Below, piece after piece: positions 1-10,059 of a stretch of DNA of 64,000 nt (position 1 is its first letter; each line of letters begins with the position of its first letter). The DNA is from Alligator mississippiensis (lineage: Eukaryota > Chordata > Crocodylia > Alligatoridae): the NCBI RefSeq assembly GCF_030867095.1, contig NC_081837.1, positions 16,758,501 through 16,822,500 of the forward strand. Reading direction: 5' to 3'. The position numbers were made by a program, and so were the translations under genes. The notes beneath the pieces were generated by a model. That model saw only the letters and a list, made by a program, of their open reading frames with translations, did not search any database and was not told the DNA's origin.

Positions 1-348
1 TCTCCAAGTCCCTCCCTCTGGTTTATCATCATCAGGGATCCTGGTTTTCCATATTTAAAAATCCCTAATTCTCTGATAAAATATCCCAAATTCCAATTAA
101 AAAATGATTGTGGGGATCCTGTATCATCAGATCCCACTGCATCTTCACTTGCACATTTACCAGGGGCCTAAAGGAAAAAAAACTGGGTTTAGAATAATTT
201 ACTAGAAATTATCACATCTCTTGCCCACATCGCTATCATTCTTCATTATTTACAAAAAACTTTAAATCCCCTATTAATTCTTTATTAGCTCTCTCGTGTT
301 TTTTTGGGGTTTTTTGCATCTGACTCAGCTTGGACAATTAAACTAGCC
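1..348. other. Unassigned non-coding DNA
   Basis: AT-rich sequence with short T and A runs. No open reading frame, splice-site pair or repeat family was recognised. It probably lies in a DTX2 intron, because DTX2 runs leftward through this part of the window. Confidence 0.5.
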
Positions 349-356
349 CAGTCAAG

Positions 357-1382
357 TAGAGGTGCACCGATACATCAGTCCCATATTGGATCGGCACCGA
401 TATAGGGAAAATTGACAATACTGGAAGTTGGCTTTTTTGCCCGATATGACGGATAATGTGGCTGATAAAGGCCCCGTGTATATGCACAGCTGCAGCATGT
501 ACAAGGCCAGGAGCGCAGCCCGGTGGCTTGGAGAGCATCTGGCTAATAAGTCTGTTGTGGGGGAGGGAAGGGGCATGGGCAGGGGGTGCAGATCAAGGCC
601 CCCTGCAGTGAGGGAAGTAGTGGGGTGGGACAGGCGCTACTCAGCTGGGACATGGGATGGAGCTGCAAGCAGTTCATCCAAGGGGTGCGGGGGGAGGGGC
701 TCAGCTCCCACCACTGCACACACCCCAGGAGGGCATGTGCCCCCGGATCTGCACAGGGGGCGGCGTGGGGCAGGTTGCTGCTGCGGGCTGGGGCTTTGCT
801 GGGCTCTTCCCGGTGGGGGGCTGGGCCAGGGCGGGGCTGCGCTTGGAGCAGGTGGCGCTGGGAGGGGGAGTTGGGGGACTACTGCAAATTTTGGGGTGGC
901 TGCAACCCCCCATGTAGCCCCCCCTCCCAGAGCCGCTGCTGCCTGCCCCAAGCGCAGCCCTAGCCCAAGCCCCTGCTGGAAAGAGCCCAGAGCAGCCCCG
1001 GCCCCAGCCCACAGCAGCAACTGCCCTCGCCCTGCACGCAGATCCAGGGGCACATGCCCCCCATGGTACGTGCAGGGCGAGAACTGCCGCCCCCCCCCCC
1101 CCCCCCACATGTCCCTTGGACAAGCCGCTTGTGGCTCCCTCCTGTGCCCTGCCCCGGCTGTGCAATGCCTGTCTCTGTCCTACTCCCTCCCTGCGGGGGC
1201 CTCAATCTGCCCCCTTCAACTCCCATGCCCCTTTCCTCTCCCCAATCCCAGACTTACCAGCCAGACGCTGGCTTACAAGCTGCCCGACTGCATATTGGAA
1301 TTGAATCGGTATTGGCCAAAATGGCTCCTTAGAAATTGGCCATCAGGATTGGCCCAAAAAATTTTCTATCAGTGCACCCCTA
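357..1382. mobile_element. Non-autonomous hAT-like foldback element (family D)
   Basis: The ends are inverted repeats: TAGAGGTGCACCGATA on the left and the complement of TAGGGGTGCACTGATA on the right. A perfect 8-bp duplication, CAGTCAAG, flanks the element at 349-356 and 1383-1390. The interior is GC-rich, and the left half reads as the imperfect reverse complement of the right half about a centre near 885, so nearly all of the 1,026 bp can fold into one hairpin. Long open frames inside (for example 428-1447) are composition artefacts with no recognisable protein. Termini of this kind and 8-bp duplications are typical of hAT transposons. No transposase is present, so it must have been mobilised in trans. 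Confidence 0.85.
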
Positions 1383-1390
1383 CAGTCAAG

Positions 1391-3677
1391 CTGCTCTTCA
1401 TATACTCATGGATACGATGGCTGGTTATGGGGAAGAAATATTTATAGAGCTCTATAAATGCATGCAGCCCTTTACAAACATGCCAATCATGCAAAACCTG
1501 ACTTGGTGAAGTCCTTTGTTTCAAAGGGGCTTCTCATGTGAGCAACAGTTACTGATGCGAGTAACACTTTTTACAACTGGGCCTAGAGGTAAAATATGGG
1601 CCCTAAAGCCAAAGATCTTTTCCTATACCGCAAGGGAAGATTCATATCCACAGCACTGAATGGTCACTGAAAGCAAGACAGAAAACTAGCATTTCTACCA
1701 GTCCCAGTTTTGGCAACTTCTTTAACAAACAACTGTAAAAACTATTCAGCTCTCATGTGAGCATTTTTCACCTCCAGGTCTCAAAGTAATTTGCGCAGGT
1801 ATGTCAATACGAGTTTTACTGTGGAGAAACTGAGGCAAGAGTGACCGACCAAAGGTAATGCTGGAACTCAGGGGCAGAGATGGGAAAAGAGCCAAAGTGT
1901 CTCCTGACCTCCCATGCTTGAGGAATTGCTTCATAGACTGCCCGCAGTGTGAAAGGCTGGAGCTGCCCTGAGCTGTGGCTGCGCCTGTTCTGGCACTGTG
2001 ATCTATACCGACAGCCCACAGCTGATGGAAATGCACATTTTGAGCACCTGAAATGCACTGACCAGGCTAAACAGGTGTCTTCCCTTTTATTTCACATAAA
2101 GGCAAGCAATACCAGAGTAGAGGCTTAATGGGAATTGACTGACCAAGTAATTGAGACTGTCTTTGCAGTAGACCACGTTGGTTCCACAGATGATTAATTC
2201 CACTTCTTTACATATACTAACATCCACTTCCAAGCAACAAACATAGGGAAAACTCCAGATTTCTCCCCAACCCATGCTTAAAGCAAGCTTCGGAACCAAT
2301 TTCAGAAATGGCTGCTGTTATGTTGCAATCTCTCCTGAACTATCGTCTCCCTGCTGGGAAAATCAAAGCATATCTCACTGCACCTCCCAGCACAAGACCT
2401 AGAGCAGAACAGAGAAAATTCACCTCCCCTAAGAAAGTGTTGTAAAATTAGAGCGCTCACAAGATGACGGTAGCTTGGTCCAATTTCCTCATGCTTTTCC
2501 TGAAAGGCCCCAAATGCTCTTGGTCCATCTTTGCATTACAGAAGGAGAGAAGCAGAGCTGGACTTGTTTGGCTTAGTGCACCGGAGGCAGAGAGGCCATT
2601 GCTCCAAGTACAGGGAGAGGAAAGAGTTATTTAAGATAAAAGACAAAGTTGAAGCAAGAAAAATGGGTACAAACAAGCCATAAATAAACATAGGTAGGAC
2701 ATGAACAGGTTTTGTACCAGAGCAGTAAGGCTCTGAAACAACCCTTCTACTGGGATAAGCAATGGAAACAAACCACTTAAGATGATCTAATGTGGACCTA
2801 AATCACTTTATGAATGGGATATTCCAGCATTGCCACCTTTACAGCATGGAGCTGGACTAAATGAACCAGAAGGTTTCCTCCACCTCTGTATGTCCAAGGC
2901 TGCCGAGATGGCAGCATCCCATCCGATCATTCATCTTGATTCAGAGACTTCAAGGAAACCCTATTCAGTGGTTGACTAGTTTTTGCTACTCAATGCAGCA
3001 AGCACAAAGAAGTGGGGGAGGCTTTCTTCCAATACAATCTAACTGTCCATCAGGGACTTCTTAAGAAACAGAGTTAGAGATCACTCCAGCTTTTAAAAAT
3101 GTCTCATTTCTTTCATTGCTGGCATGGGAATGGGTGGAGGTCTTATCTGTTGGAGAGCAGAGGGCAGGAAATCTCATACAGCATTAGGACTTGAACAGTT
3201 ATTACTTAATGAAGCAGCCCACAGGAATCAGAGGGTCTCAGTGCTACTTCTGATGGTCAAAAATGACTGTATGACCTGGGAATCATTGCAATCTTTGCAT
3301 GTCTCCCTTTCCCTCATCAGTAAAAGGAAGCTAATACATTCCTCTGAGAGCAACGGGAAGCCTTAGTTCTTCTCTGTTTGCAAAACTTGTGTGTGAAAGG
3401 CTCTTTACAAAGGAACACCATGAACCAGCAGCTGATATTGTGATTACCTACAAAGGAAAAGCTGTCAAGGATGTCTGAACATGTTTGGAGAGAGGAGAGG
3501 AAGGCGGTTTCTTCCATTTGCAGAACCCACCCAGTCATGCTGACATGGGTGCTCCTGTGAGGGAGCAAAAAAATGGGTTATGGCACAAAGCTTTTATAAA
3601 GTAATAGAGCAGAAAGGAAGCAAGAAGGTTACTAATACTCAGAACAGGGCCAAGAGCCACAGTGTTGGCCTGGCACT
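1391..3677. other. Unassigned, probably DTX2 intron
   Basis: No gene recognised. A stretch near 2850-2890 (GGACTAAATGAACCAG and following) looks like a decayed plus-strand CR1 3' tail, and 3240-3340 resembles a worn MIR. The rest shows no recognisable structure. Confidence 0.4.
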
Positions 3678-3685
3678 TCCTAAAG

Positions 3686-3935
3686 CAGGGGTCAGCAACC
3701 CCCGGCACGCATGCCGAGCATGGCACACAAGGCCATTTTGCCTGGCACACCACTACCAGCTCAGGATCTAAGCAGCTGCTGCCAGCCACAGAGCCCAGGC
3801 TTCTCTGTGGACCTGCTGCAGTTGGGAGGCTGCAAACAGATGCCCCAGGCTCTGACCTGTCGGCACTGTGGCACCTTCCAAGGTAGACTTTGTGGTTTTT
3901 CCGGCACTCTGGCCAAAAAACGTTGCCTACCCCTG
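3686..3935. mobile_element. hAT-type MITE, family A, short copy
   Basis: The left end is CAGGGGTCAGCAACC and the right end is the complement of CAGGGGTAGGCAACG. Flanking 8-mers TCCTAAAG and GTCTAAAG form a decayed target duplication (6 of 8). At 250 bp it is the shortest of three family A copies here; the others are at 6597-7115 and 55591-59175. No coding capacity. Confidence 0.8.
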
Positions 3936-3943
3936 GTCTAAAG

Positions 3944-5079
3944 TGGTAGTAGGTCAGGAAGGATACCAGAGCATCTTGCCTCCCCTTATAGATGCATGGT
4001 ACAGACAAAAAGTCCAATTTCATCACTTGCCTGGGAAAGGGGATATAAACACAACCCACTGAGTCACTGAAGGTAGTAGGTGCGGCTGGTGAACTCAGAC
4101 TGGTGGGGCAGTGGAGCATGCGGGGGGGGGCGGGGGCGGGAGGAGGTTGCAGCTGGCCAGGAGCAGGGGGGTTTGCAGCTTCTCCACTAATGGCCAGAGT
4201 ACCCAGCCAGCTGCCAACACCTTCCCCCCCCGCCGGCTGGCTGAGAACCCACAATAAGGAGGATTTTAGCCAATCACAGGCCAGAAGGATCAAAAGGGGT
4301 CAAATTCTAGTTCAGGACATATGATCAACTGCAGAGCGTGCCTTCCATATAACACCACACCCTCTCAAGCAGCCTGACCCCATCCCAAAGTCCAAGCCGC
4401 AAAATGACTTCAGAAAAAAGGCTCAGAAAAAACAAGCCCCAAATAGTCAACTTTTGCAAAGGAAGATTCTATCTGGAATGGAATCAATTGTGGCTTTGCT
4501 GCATGCCTAGTCTGGCTCTATCATAAATAATGCTTGCAGCATCAGAGTGTAGGCAAAATAAATCAGCTCCATGCTTGTCCAACATCAACTCACTCTGCAT
4601 TGCCCCCAACTCGTTAGCTTCGAGTAAAAGAAGAACAATCAAAATGGCTTCCCTGGTTTTGCTGGAGGATTCATTGCAGTCCCAGATGCAGCTCTCTCAG
4701 ACCTTAACTGAAGGAGTGCAGTTTTTTCTGCATAAACATCTTTATGATTAACTGTTTATTAGCTGTTTGAGTTGAATGGGTGTTAACAAATGTTAATGTT
4801 TCTACCACCTGAATAAAAACTTCCTACTCTTCCAGCACCCACCTTTCACTTCCTAGATCCTGCGGTAGCATATGAACTCTACTAGGTTCTCCAGGCCAGA
4901 CGATCTTAGAGATTTCCAAGTACACAAAACCTGGCTTTCTAATGTGAAAAAAAACAAGGGAAAGGTCCAGATGGAGGAGCAGCATCTTCCAAGACTGCTT
5001 TATCTATCACCAAAGGAGGCATAAACCTATGCTCCCCCTTCCCTCCAATGCATCAGACTCTGGTTCTGATGATCTGTCC
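3944..5079. other. Unassigned, probably DTX2 intron
   Basis: Contains a G-rich patch near 4118-4150 and no convincing gene. The 252-codon minus-strand open frame over 3535-4293 runs through the family A MITE and has no recognisable domain. Confidence 0.4.
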
Positions 5080-5244
5080 CACTGGTTCTATCCCCCTCCC
5101 CTGGTGAATGCCAGCTCTTAGTTTTCACTCTTTTTTTTTTGGTAGTAAAAAAAAAAAAAAAAAAAAGCAATTCTTGTTGTAAAGAAATCAGAAAGACCAC
5201 AAATAAAGCAGAATGTTTGTGACACTATGGAATCTTATTTGAAG
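5080..5244. mobile_element. hAT-type MITE, family B, left piece (split copy)
   Basis: Starts with a decayed CACTGGTTCTATCC terminus and includes a long poly-A stretch near 5146-5166. It matches the middle of the family B copies at 18904 and 32382 (block GACACTATGGAATC). The copy is interrupted at about 5244 and resumes at 6440, after a foldback fragment and a CR1 insertion. Confidence 0.6.
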
Positions 5245-5454
5245 TCTCTGGGCACCTATAGGAGTGCAGCAAGGCAGCTCCGACGCACTGTAATTACAGC
5301 GTGTTGGAGCAGACTCCATTAATCGCTCCAGCAGGCTCCAGCATATGTGTATCAGTGTCCCCGTGTTAAAAAATGGCAGCAGAAGCTGCTTTTATTAAAA
5401 CACCCCATCCCCCACGCCCAGAGCACATATATAAGCAGCCTCTGGAGTCCTCAT
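5245..5454. mobile_element. Fragment of a foldback MITE
   Basis: Blocks such as GTTGGAGCAGACTCC and TGTATCAGTGTCCCC recur in the foldback elements at about 9821-10045 and 49117-49350. It lies between the split family B hAT and the CR1, so it belongs to the same nest. Only about half of the usual hairpin is present. Confidence 0.5.
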
Positions 5455-6439
5455 GAACAGATCTGTCTCATCCTGGCGTGAAGTGGCCAGCGGTGTCCCT
5501 CAGGTGTCTGTGCTTAGACCGGTGCTTTTCAACATCTTTATCAATGATTTGGATGGGGGAGTGAAAAGCTTGCCGGCCAAGTTCACGGATGACATCAAGT
5601 TATGGGGCAGTGTGGTCATGCCATAAGATAGGCTGCAGATACTGGACGGCTACAGAGTTGGGCAGACTGGAACCAGATGAAGTGTGAGGTGCTCCATCTG
5701 GGGGCAAACAACCCTCAACATACATACAGGCTTGGTGGGGACAGCTTGACTTGCACCATGGCCGAAAGGGACCCAGGGGTACTGATCGACCATTGCATGA
5801 ATATGAGCCGTCAGCCCGACGTGGTGGCCAGCAGGGCAAATAACACGCTGGCATGCATCAACCAATGCATCTCGTGTAAAACTAAGGAAGTGGTACACCT
5901 GCCGTACTCAGCACTGGTGAGACTGCAGTTGGAGTACTGTGTCCAGTTCTGGGCGCCACACTTCAATAAGGATGTGGAAAAACTTGACAGGGTCCAGAAA
6001 AGAGCCACCCATATGATAAGGGACTTGCAAGACAAGCCATATGAGGAAAGGTTGAGGGATTGGGCCTCTTTAGCCTAAAGAAGAGAAGGTTGAAAGGGGA
6101 CTTGATAGCGGCTTACCTCTTTATCAGAGAAGTGCATCAGCTCAGTGAACAACTGTTCACTAGAGCACCCCTGGGGAAGACCAGGACCAATGGATCCAAA
6201 CTCCTGGAAGGCTGCTTCAGGCTTAATACCAGGAAAAACTTCTTCATAGTCTGGGTGTCCAGACTGTGGAATAAACTCCATCCAGAGGTGGTACAGTCAC
6301 CTACCCTGGAGGTTTTCAGGAGAAGACTGGACAGTCAACTCGCTGGGGTCACTTGATCCCAGCTGTCTTCCTGCCTAGAGCAGGGGGGCTGGACCTAATG
6401 ATCTGTGAGGTCCCTTCCAGCCCCTAACAATCTATGAAT
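5455..6439 (+). mobile_element. CR1 LINE, 5'-truncated
   Basis: Decayed CR1 ORF2 C-terminal part plus 3' end. It begins just before the reverse-transcriptase GVPQ block (read here as SGVPQVSVL), continues through a FTDDIKLWG segment (canonical FADD altered at one residue), LEYCVQFWAPHF and the terminal RRLDSQLAGVT, and ends with the CR1 tail CCTAATGATCTGTGAGGTCCC. The frame is broken by stops and by a shift between the pieces at 5677-6078 and 6060-6356. 5' truncation is usual for LINE integration. Confidence 0.9.
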
Positions 6440-6553
6440 AATGTTTTGGTGTTTGTACACCTAGCAGTGCCAATTCTGAGTGGCACCCATGGTACTCTTT
6501 AAAAGATCTCATGGCACCCAAGGGTGTGGTGGCATCCCAGCTGTGAATCACTG
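6440..6553. mobile_element. hAT-type MITE, family B, right piece (split copy)
   Basis: Contains the family B 3' block GATCTCATGGCACCC and ends GTGAATCACTG, complementary to the family's CAGTGATTCTC start. The following 8-mer ATCTAGAC is the likely target duplication; its left partner at 5072-5079, ATCTGTCC, is much decayed. Confidence 0.65.
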
Positions 6554-6596
6554 ATCTAGACTCAAATGCCCACTAGGTGGTGAATGCATTCTAGGA

Positions 6597-7115
6597 CAGA
6601 GGTAAGCAATCCCCAGCATGGGTGCCAGAGTGTGGCACATGTAGGCATTTTGCTTGGCATGCAAGCTGCTAGGGGCCCAATCCTTGTTGTGGAAGTGCAG
6701 CACTGGCCCCTTCCCCACCATCCACCTTGAGGCAAGTGTGCACCCACTGCTAGCAACAGGGCAGGCCAGGGCTCTGCAGATCCCAGTGCAGCTGCTTGCA
6801 CCCTCCCTGATGACTGCTGCAAGCAAGCCAGGATCCGTGGCAGGGGCCTTCCCAAGCCTAGGCCAGCTGTGGCAGGGAGCCGGGAGGCTGCAAGCAGCTG
6901 CCCTGGTGTCTGCAGAGCCCCAGCCTGGCTCATTGGTAGTGGTGGGGGCACATGCACCTCAGGGTGGACAGTGGGGAAGGGGCCAGGGCTGCACTGCCAT
7001 AACAAGGATCAGGCCTCTCATGGCTCCCCTGCCATCCACCCCTAGCATGCCAACACCTTACAAGTTGAGGTTGCAAATGTTTTGAGCGCTGCCCAAAAAC
7101 ATTGCTGCCCCCTTG
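6597..7115. mobile_element. hAT-type MITE, family A, 519-bp copy
   Basis: Begins CAGAGGTAAGCAATCC and ends with the complementary ATTGCTGCCCCCTT. Flanking 8-mers TTCTAGGA (6589-6596) and TTCTAGGG (7116-7123) match at 7 of 8 positions. The interior is GC-rich and different from the 250-bp copy. It lies 65 bp from the end of the DTX2 second-WWE exon, inside the next intron. Confidence 0.8.
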
Positions 7116-7180
7116 TTCTAGGGCATTAGCTACTGTTCCATCAAAGAACTTGCTGTTTTACACTTAATTAGATGACATAC

Positions 7181-7787
7181 CTGACACCATTTGATGCGGG
7201 CTGTCCTGTGCTTGGGCCTCCTGTGCTGGGGCCTCCCGTGCTGGCAGGCTGAGGCAATGCCCATGCACCATGTGTGTTCAGTCTTGGGGCTGACCTCGAT
7301 CCAGACAAGGTTGGCTTGTTATAGGGCACGAAGCCAAGACCGGAAGAACTTACTGCTGTTGTCCTACTTGAAACCTGAGGTACAGCCGAGGAGCTGGGTA
7401 GGTTTATGGAGTGCCGATACCGCGTAGTAATAGGGCCAGTCCCACTATTCAACAAACACTGCTGGCAAGAGCAAGCCATGCCCGTGTGAAGAGGCCCTGT
7501 GGCAGCAGTCACTGGATAAGGAGTGTCCAAGCGCCTCTGGATGCTTCGGCGGTAGAGGGTGGTCTTGTTGGTCTGGACTTGGGATACTAAATTGACGTCA
7601 TAGTTGTAGCCTAGGGGCCCAAGGTCCACGTGTTGATGGCCACTGGCATAGGCTTGTTCCAAGAACACACAGACATTCATCTCATATGGTGACCAGCCAC
7701 CCTCATCGTTTTGCCACTCCCAGATGACCCCCTGCCCAGCAGCGGAGTCCTGAGGAAAGAGGTGTCTACGGACTGCTCGCATCGTCC
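7181..7787 (-). CDS. DTX2: DTX2 coding exon with second WWE domain and proline-rich linker
   Basis: Deltex-2 is a RING-type E3 ubiquitin ligase that binds the ankyrin repeats of Notch through its paired WWE domains. This exon supplies residues from about 94. The acceptor (CTCCTAATCCAG) is followed by GGACG, giving GTMRAVRRHLFPQ, which is human-like. WWE2 spans about residues 113-173 with the WEWQNDEGGW core and the LGYNY and QTNKTT blocks. A linker with CSCQQC, YRHS, PYNKP and SGSRSAPRLNT follows, all shared with human DTX2. Its end has three short GGPST-type repeats not in the human protein as I recall it. The donor is GTCAG|GTATGT, in phase 2. The upstream junction is phase 1 and fits exon 14432-14711. 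RING and Deltex C-terminal exons are not in the window. The domain match identifies a Deltex; the choice of DTX2 rests on linker identity and on SSC4D as neighbour. Confidence 0.95.
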
Positions 7788-9302
7788 CTGGATTAGGAGA
7801 AAACACAGATAAAGCCAGGAGGTAAGTAAAGACCACTTGAAGACTTGGCAATGTAGTAACTATGGACACTTGACATAAGCACCCAAAGGAATTAAGCACC
7901 CAAACCCTATTAGCTGTCTTGGGAAACTGGAATCTACCACGCCACTAGAAATCATGATGAAGAACAATGAGACTTTTTTTTGACTGACAAAAGGCTGCTA
8001 CCCAAGACTTGCTGTGCATCAGATGTAGTCTTCTAAAGGCTGATTTATATGGAGACATGCACTGAAATGACCTCTTGGCTCAGCAAAGCAAAGCAGTTTT
8101 TCTAGTTTTATATGTTGTCAATAGAGTTAAAGGGAGAGGCAGAGGCAAACCTGGGAAAGCAGCTTTGGAAAGTCTAGAGAAAGCAGCTGTTCATACAAAG
8201 GGAAGGGGAACAAAACCAGAGCTGCTGGCTAAAGGGCTATTTTAAAACAGCAGTGGGAGCTCAGAGCTGAAATCTGCTCAGGTACCAAAAGCTCTGCTTC
8301 CTGGTTGCTCTCTGCAGCTGGGAACAGACAGGATTAAGCCAAGAAGCACATTCCTCTTTGTTACTTTTACCTTTCTCTAAGCATTAATGAGGGGAAAGCA
8401 GCCAACAAACAGGAGAAATTAAACCTCGACAAAATGTCTGCCAGCACCAGAGACCAAACAGCTTCTTCTCCTCCTGGGAAAATCTCCAGCTCTTTTAGGA
8501 GATCAAGGCATGAAAATCTCTAATGCTAGTGGGTGTGAGGATGCAAACAAATGAAGACCAGGAATATATCAAAAAAGGATCCAAGAAGGCTTTTCAGAGC
8601 ATCTAGCATGCACATAGGAACACTTCTAAAGGCAACGTGGTAGCTCAGGACCCCAAGTTTCATTATCCAAGGTGACTTGGGACTTGTTTATGCAGCAGTC
8701 AGAGAAACATCAGCAGTCTCCATGTGCACAGAAGTATCATATCATTGCCTGCAGCTAATGGAGTCGAGCATGAAATTTAATTATACTTAACACCCAGCAA
8801 GTGTATTTAGGAGGAGCAAGATAAATTAGCCTACAATGAGCACCATGCTGCTGTATCTAGGTTACTACTGGTACCTAAACAAACTTAATTAAGTTAGGTC
8901 GAGTATCTACACTACCATGCAGCCCAGATGTATCTTAAGGCACTTAGATGATGAAAGTCACTGGAACTTAGGGTGAAATTACACCATACACTTAAACCAT
9001 ACTAACGGCACTTAAAATGTGAGGGTCCATGTTTTAAAGCTCATTGACTCGTACTAAGTGTCCTTGAGCAACTCAAGTTATGCTGCTTCAGACAAAGGTT
9101 ACCTCTGAGCCATGCTACCTAGCTCACGTTAGGGCAACTTCAGGCTGCTCCACAGAGATAGAATAAGCAATTTGTAGTCCTCCAACACCACTCTGAACTC
9201 TTGCCTGCTACCCCTGACCAGGGATAGAGCCTAGGATTGGTATTCTGGATCCTAGCCATCACCCCCTTTAATGGTAAGTCAAAGTTGTACAGGGAAGAAA
9301 TG
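7788..9302. other. DTX2 intron, no recognised feature
   Basis: Intron between the two WWE exons. No repeat family or secondary exon was recognised in this part. Confidence 0.5.
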
Positions 9303-9310
9303 GTATTGAC

Positions 9311-9684
9311 CAGGGTGCTCAACCTGTAGCCTGTGGGCCAAATCCAGGCTGTGATGCCGTGTCAACTGGCCTGCAGGACTCCCCATGGTCTGGAAATTTG
9401 GCAGATGGGGAGTGGTGCCAAATCTCCAGACACATGGGGAGCCCCAAGCCCTGTGCACTGGATCCAGCATCAAGTCCCAGAATGCAGGGCCAAGTGGAGG
9501 TGGCAACAGGCCTCACTCCCCATGTGAGTGGGCTGTTAGGGGGAGGCTCTGGGCCCCTGGAAACCAATCTTACTATGCAGGAGGCAGGATGGGGTTATGC
9601 TAGGCCCCAAAGCCCAAATCTGGCCTGCAGACAGGCCCCATACCACTCATCTGGCCCATGGGGCCATAAGGTTGAGCACCAGTA
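9311..9684. mobile_element. hAT-type MITE, family C
   Basis: Starts CAGGGTGCTCAACC and ends GGTTGAGCACCAGTA. Flanking 8-mers GTATTGAC (9303-9310) and GTATTAAC (9685-9692) match at 7 of 8. A second copy is at 39372-39678. The middle contains a partial inverted repeat around GGACTCCCCATGGTC and ACATGGGGAGCCCC. It lies in the DTX2 intron. Confidence 0.8.
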
Positions 9685-9820
9685 GTATTAACACTTAACA
9701 TGTGACTGTTCACAGCATGCTCTAACTTTATCCTTGCTTAACAAGCCATGGATTCAGTATGGTTTACATGTAACATAGAGGGCATTTTTACATACGTTCC
9801 TGATATAGTGTTGGGAGCAG

Positions 9821-9959
9821 GTGTATTAGTGGCGCAGTGTGTGTCAATGCTGAGAAAATGCTGGCAGTGTGTTGAACTAAAGTACATCAAACGTGTTTTA
9901 GTTTAAAGCACACCACCACCATTTTCTCAGTGCTGATGCGTGCTGTGCCACTAATACAC
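9821..9959. repeat. Foldback hairpin MITE core
   Basis: GTGTATTAGTGGC at the left end is exactly complementary to GCCACTAATACAC at the right end. The arms continue imperfectly inward for about 60 bp each (block CTGAGAAAATG against CATTTTCTCAG) to a short loop near 9890. A tail to about 10045 (AAGTCTGCTCTG, TTGGAGCAGATGCC) is shared with the elements at 49117 and 5245. No protein is encoded. Confidence 0.75.
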
Positions 9960-10059
9960 ATGATGCTCGTCGATTTATGTGCCCAAGCAGACTCAATTAA
10001 TCAAGTCTGCTCTGATGTGCTGTTGGAGCAGATGCCCCGCATGTGTGCAAGTGCTGCAA

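Noticed and set aside
428-1447. Plus-strand open frame of 339 codons and several overlapping ones
   Set aside because: They lie in the GC-rich foldback element, are Pro/Gly/Ala-rich, overlap on both strands and match no domain.
3535-4293. Minus-strand open frame of 252 codons
   Set aside because: Runs through a family A MITE and G-rich sequence; no domain or splice support.
1-7180. Search for the RING or Deltex C-terminal exons of DTX2
   Set aside because: No minus-strand segment resembling the conserved linker, RING or C-terminal domain was found, so these exons are taken to be outside the window.
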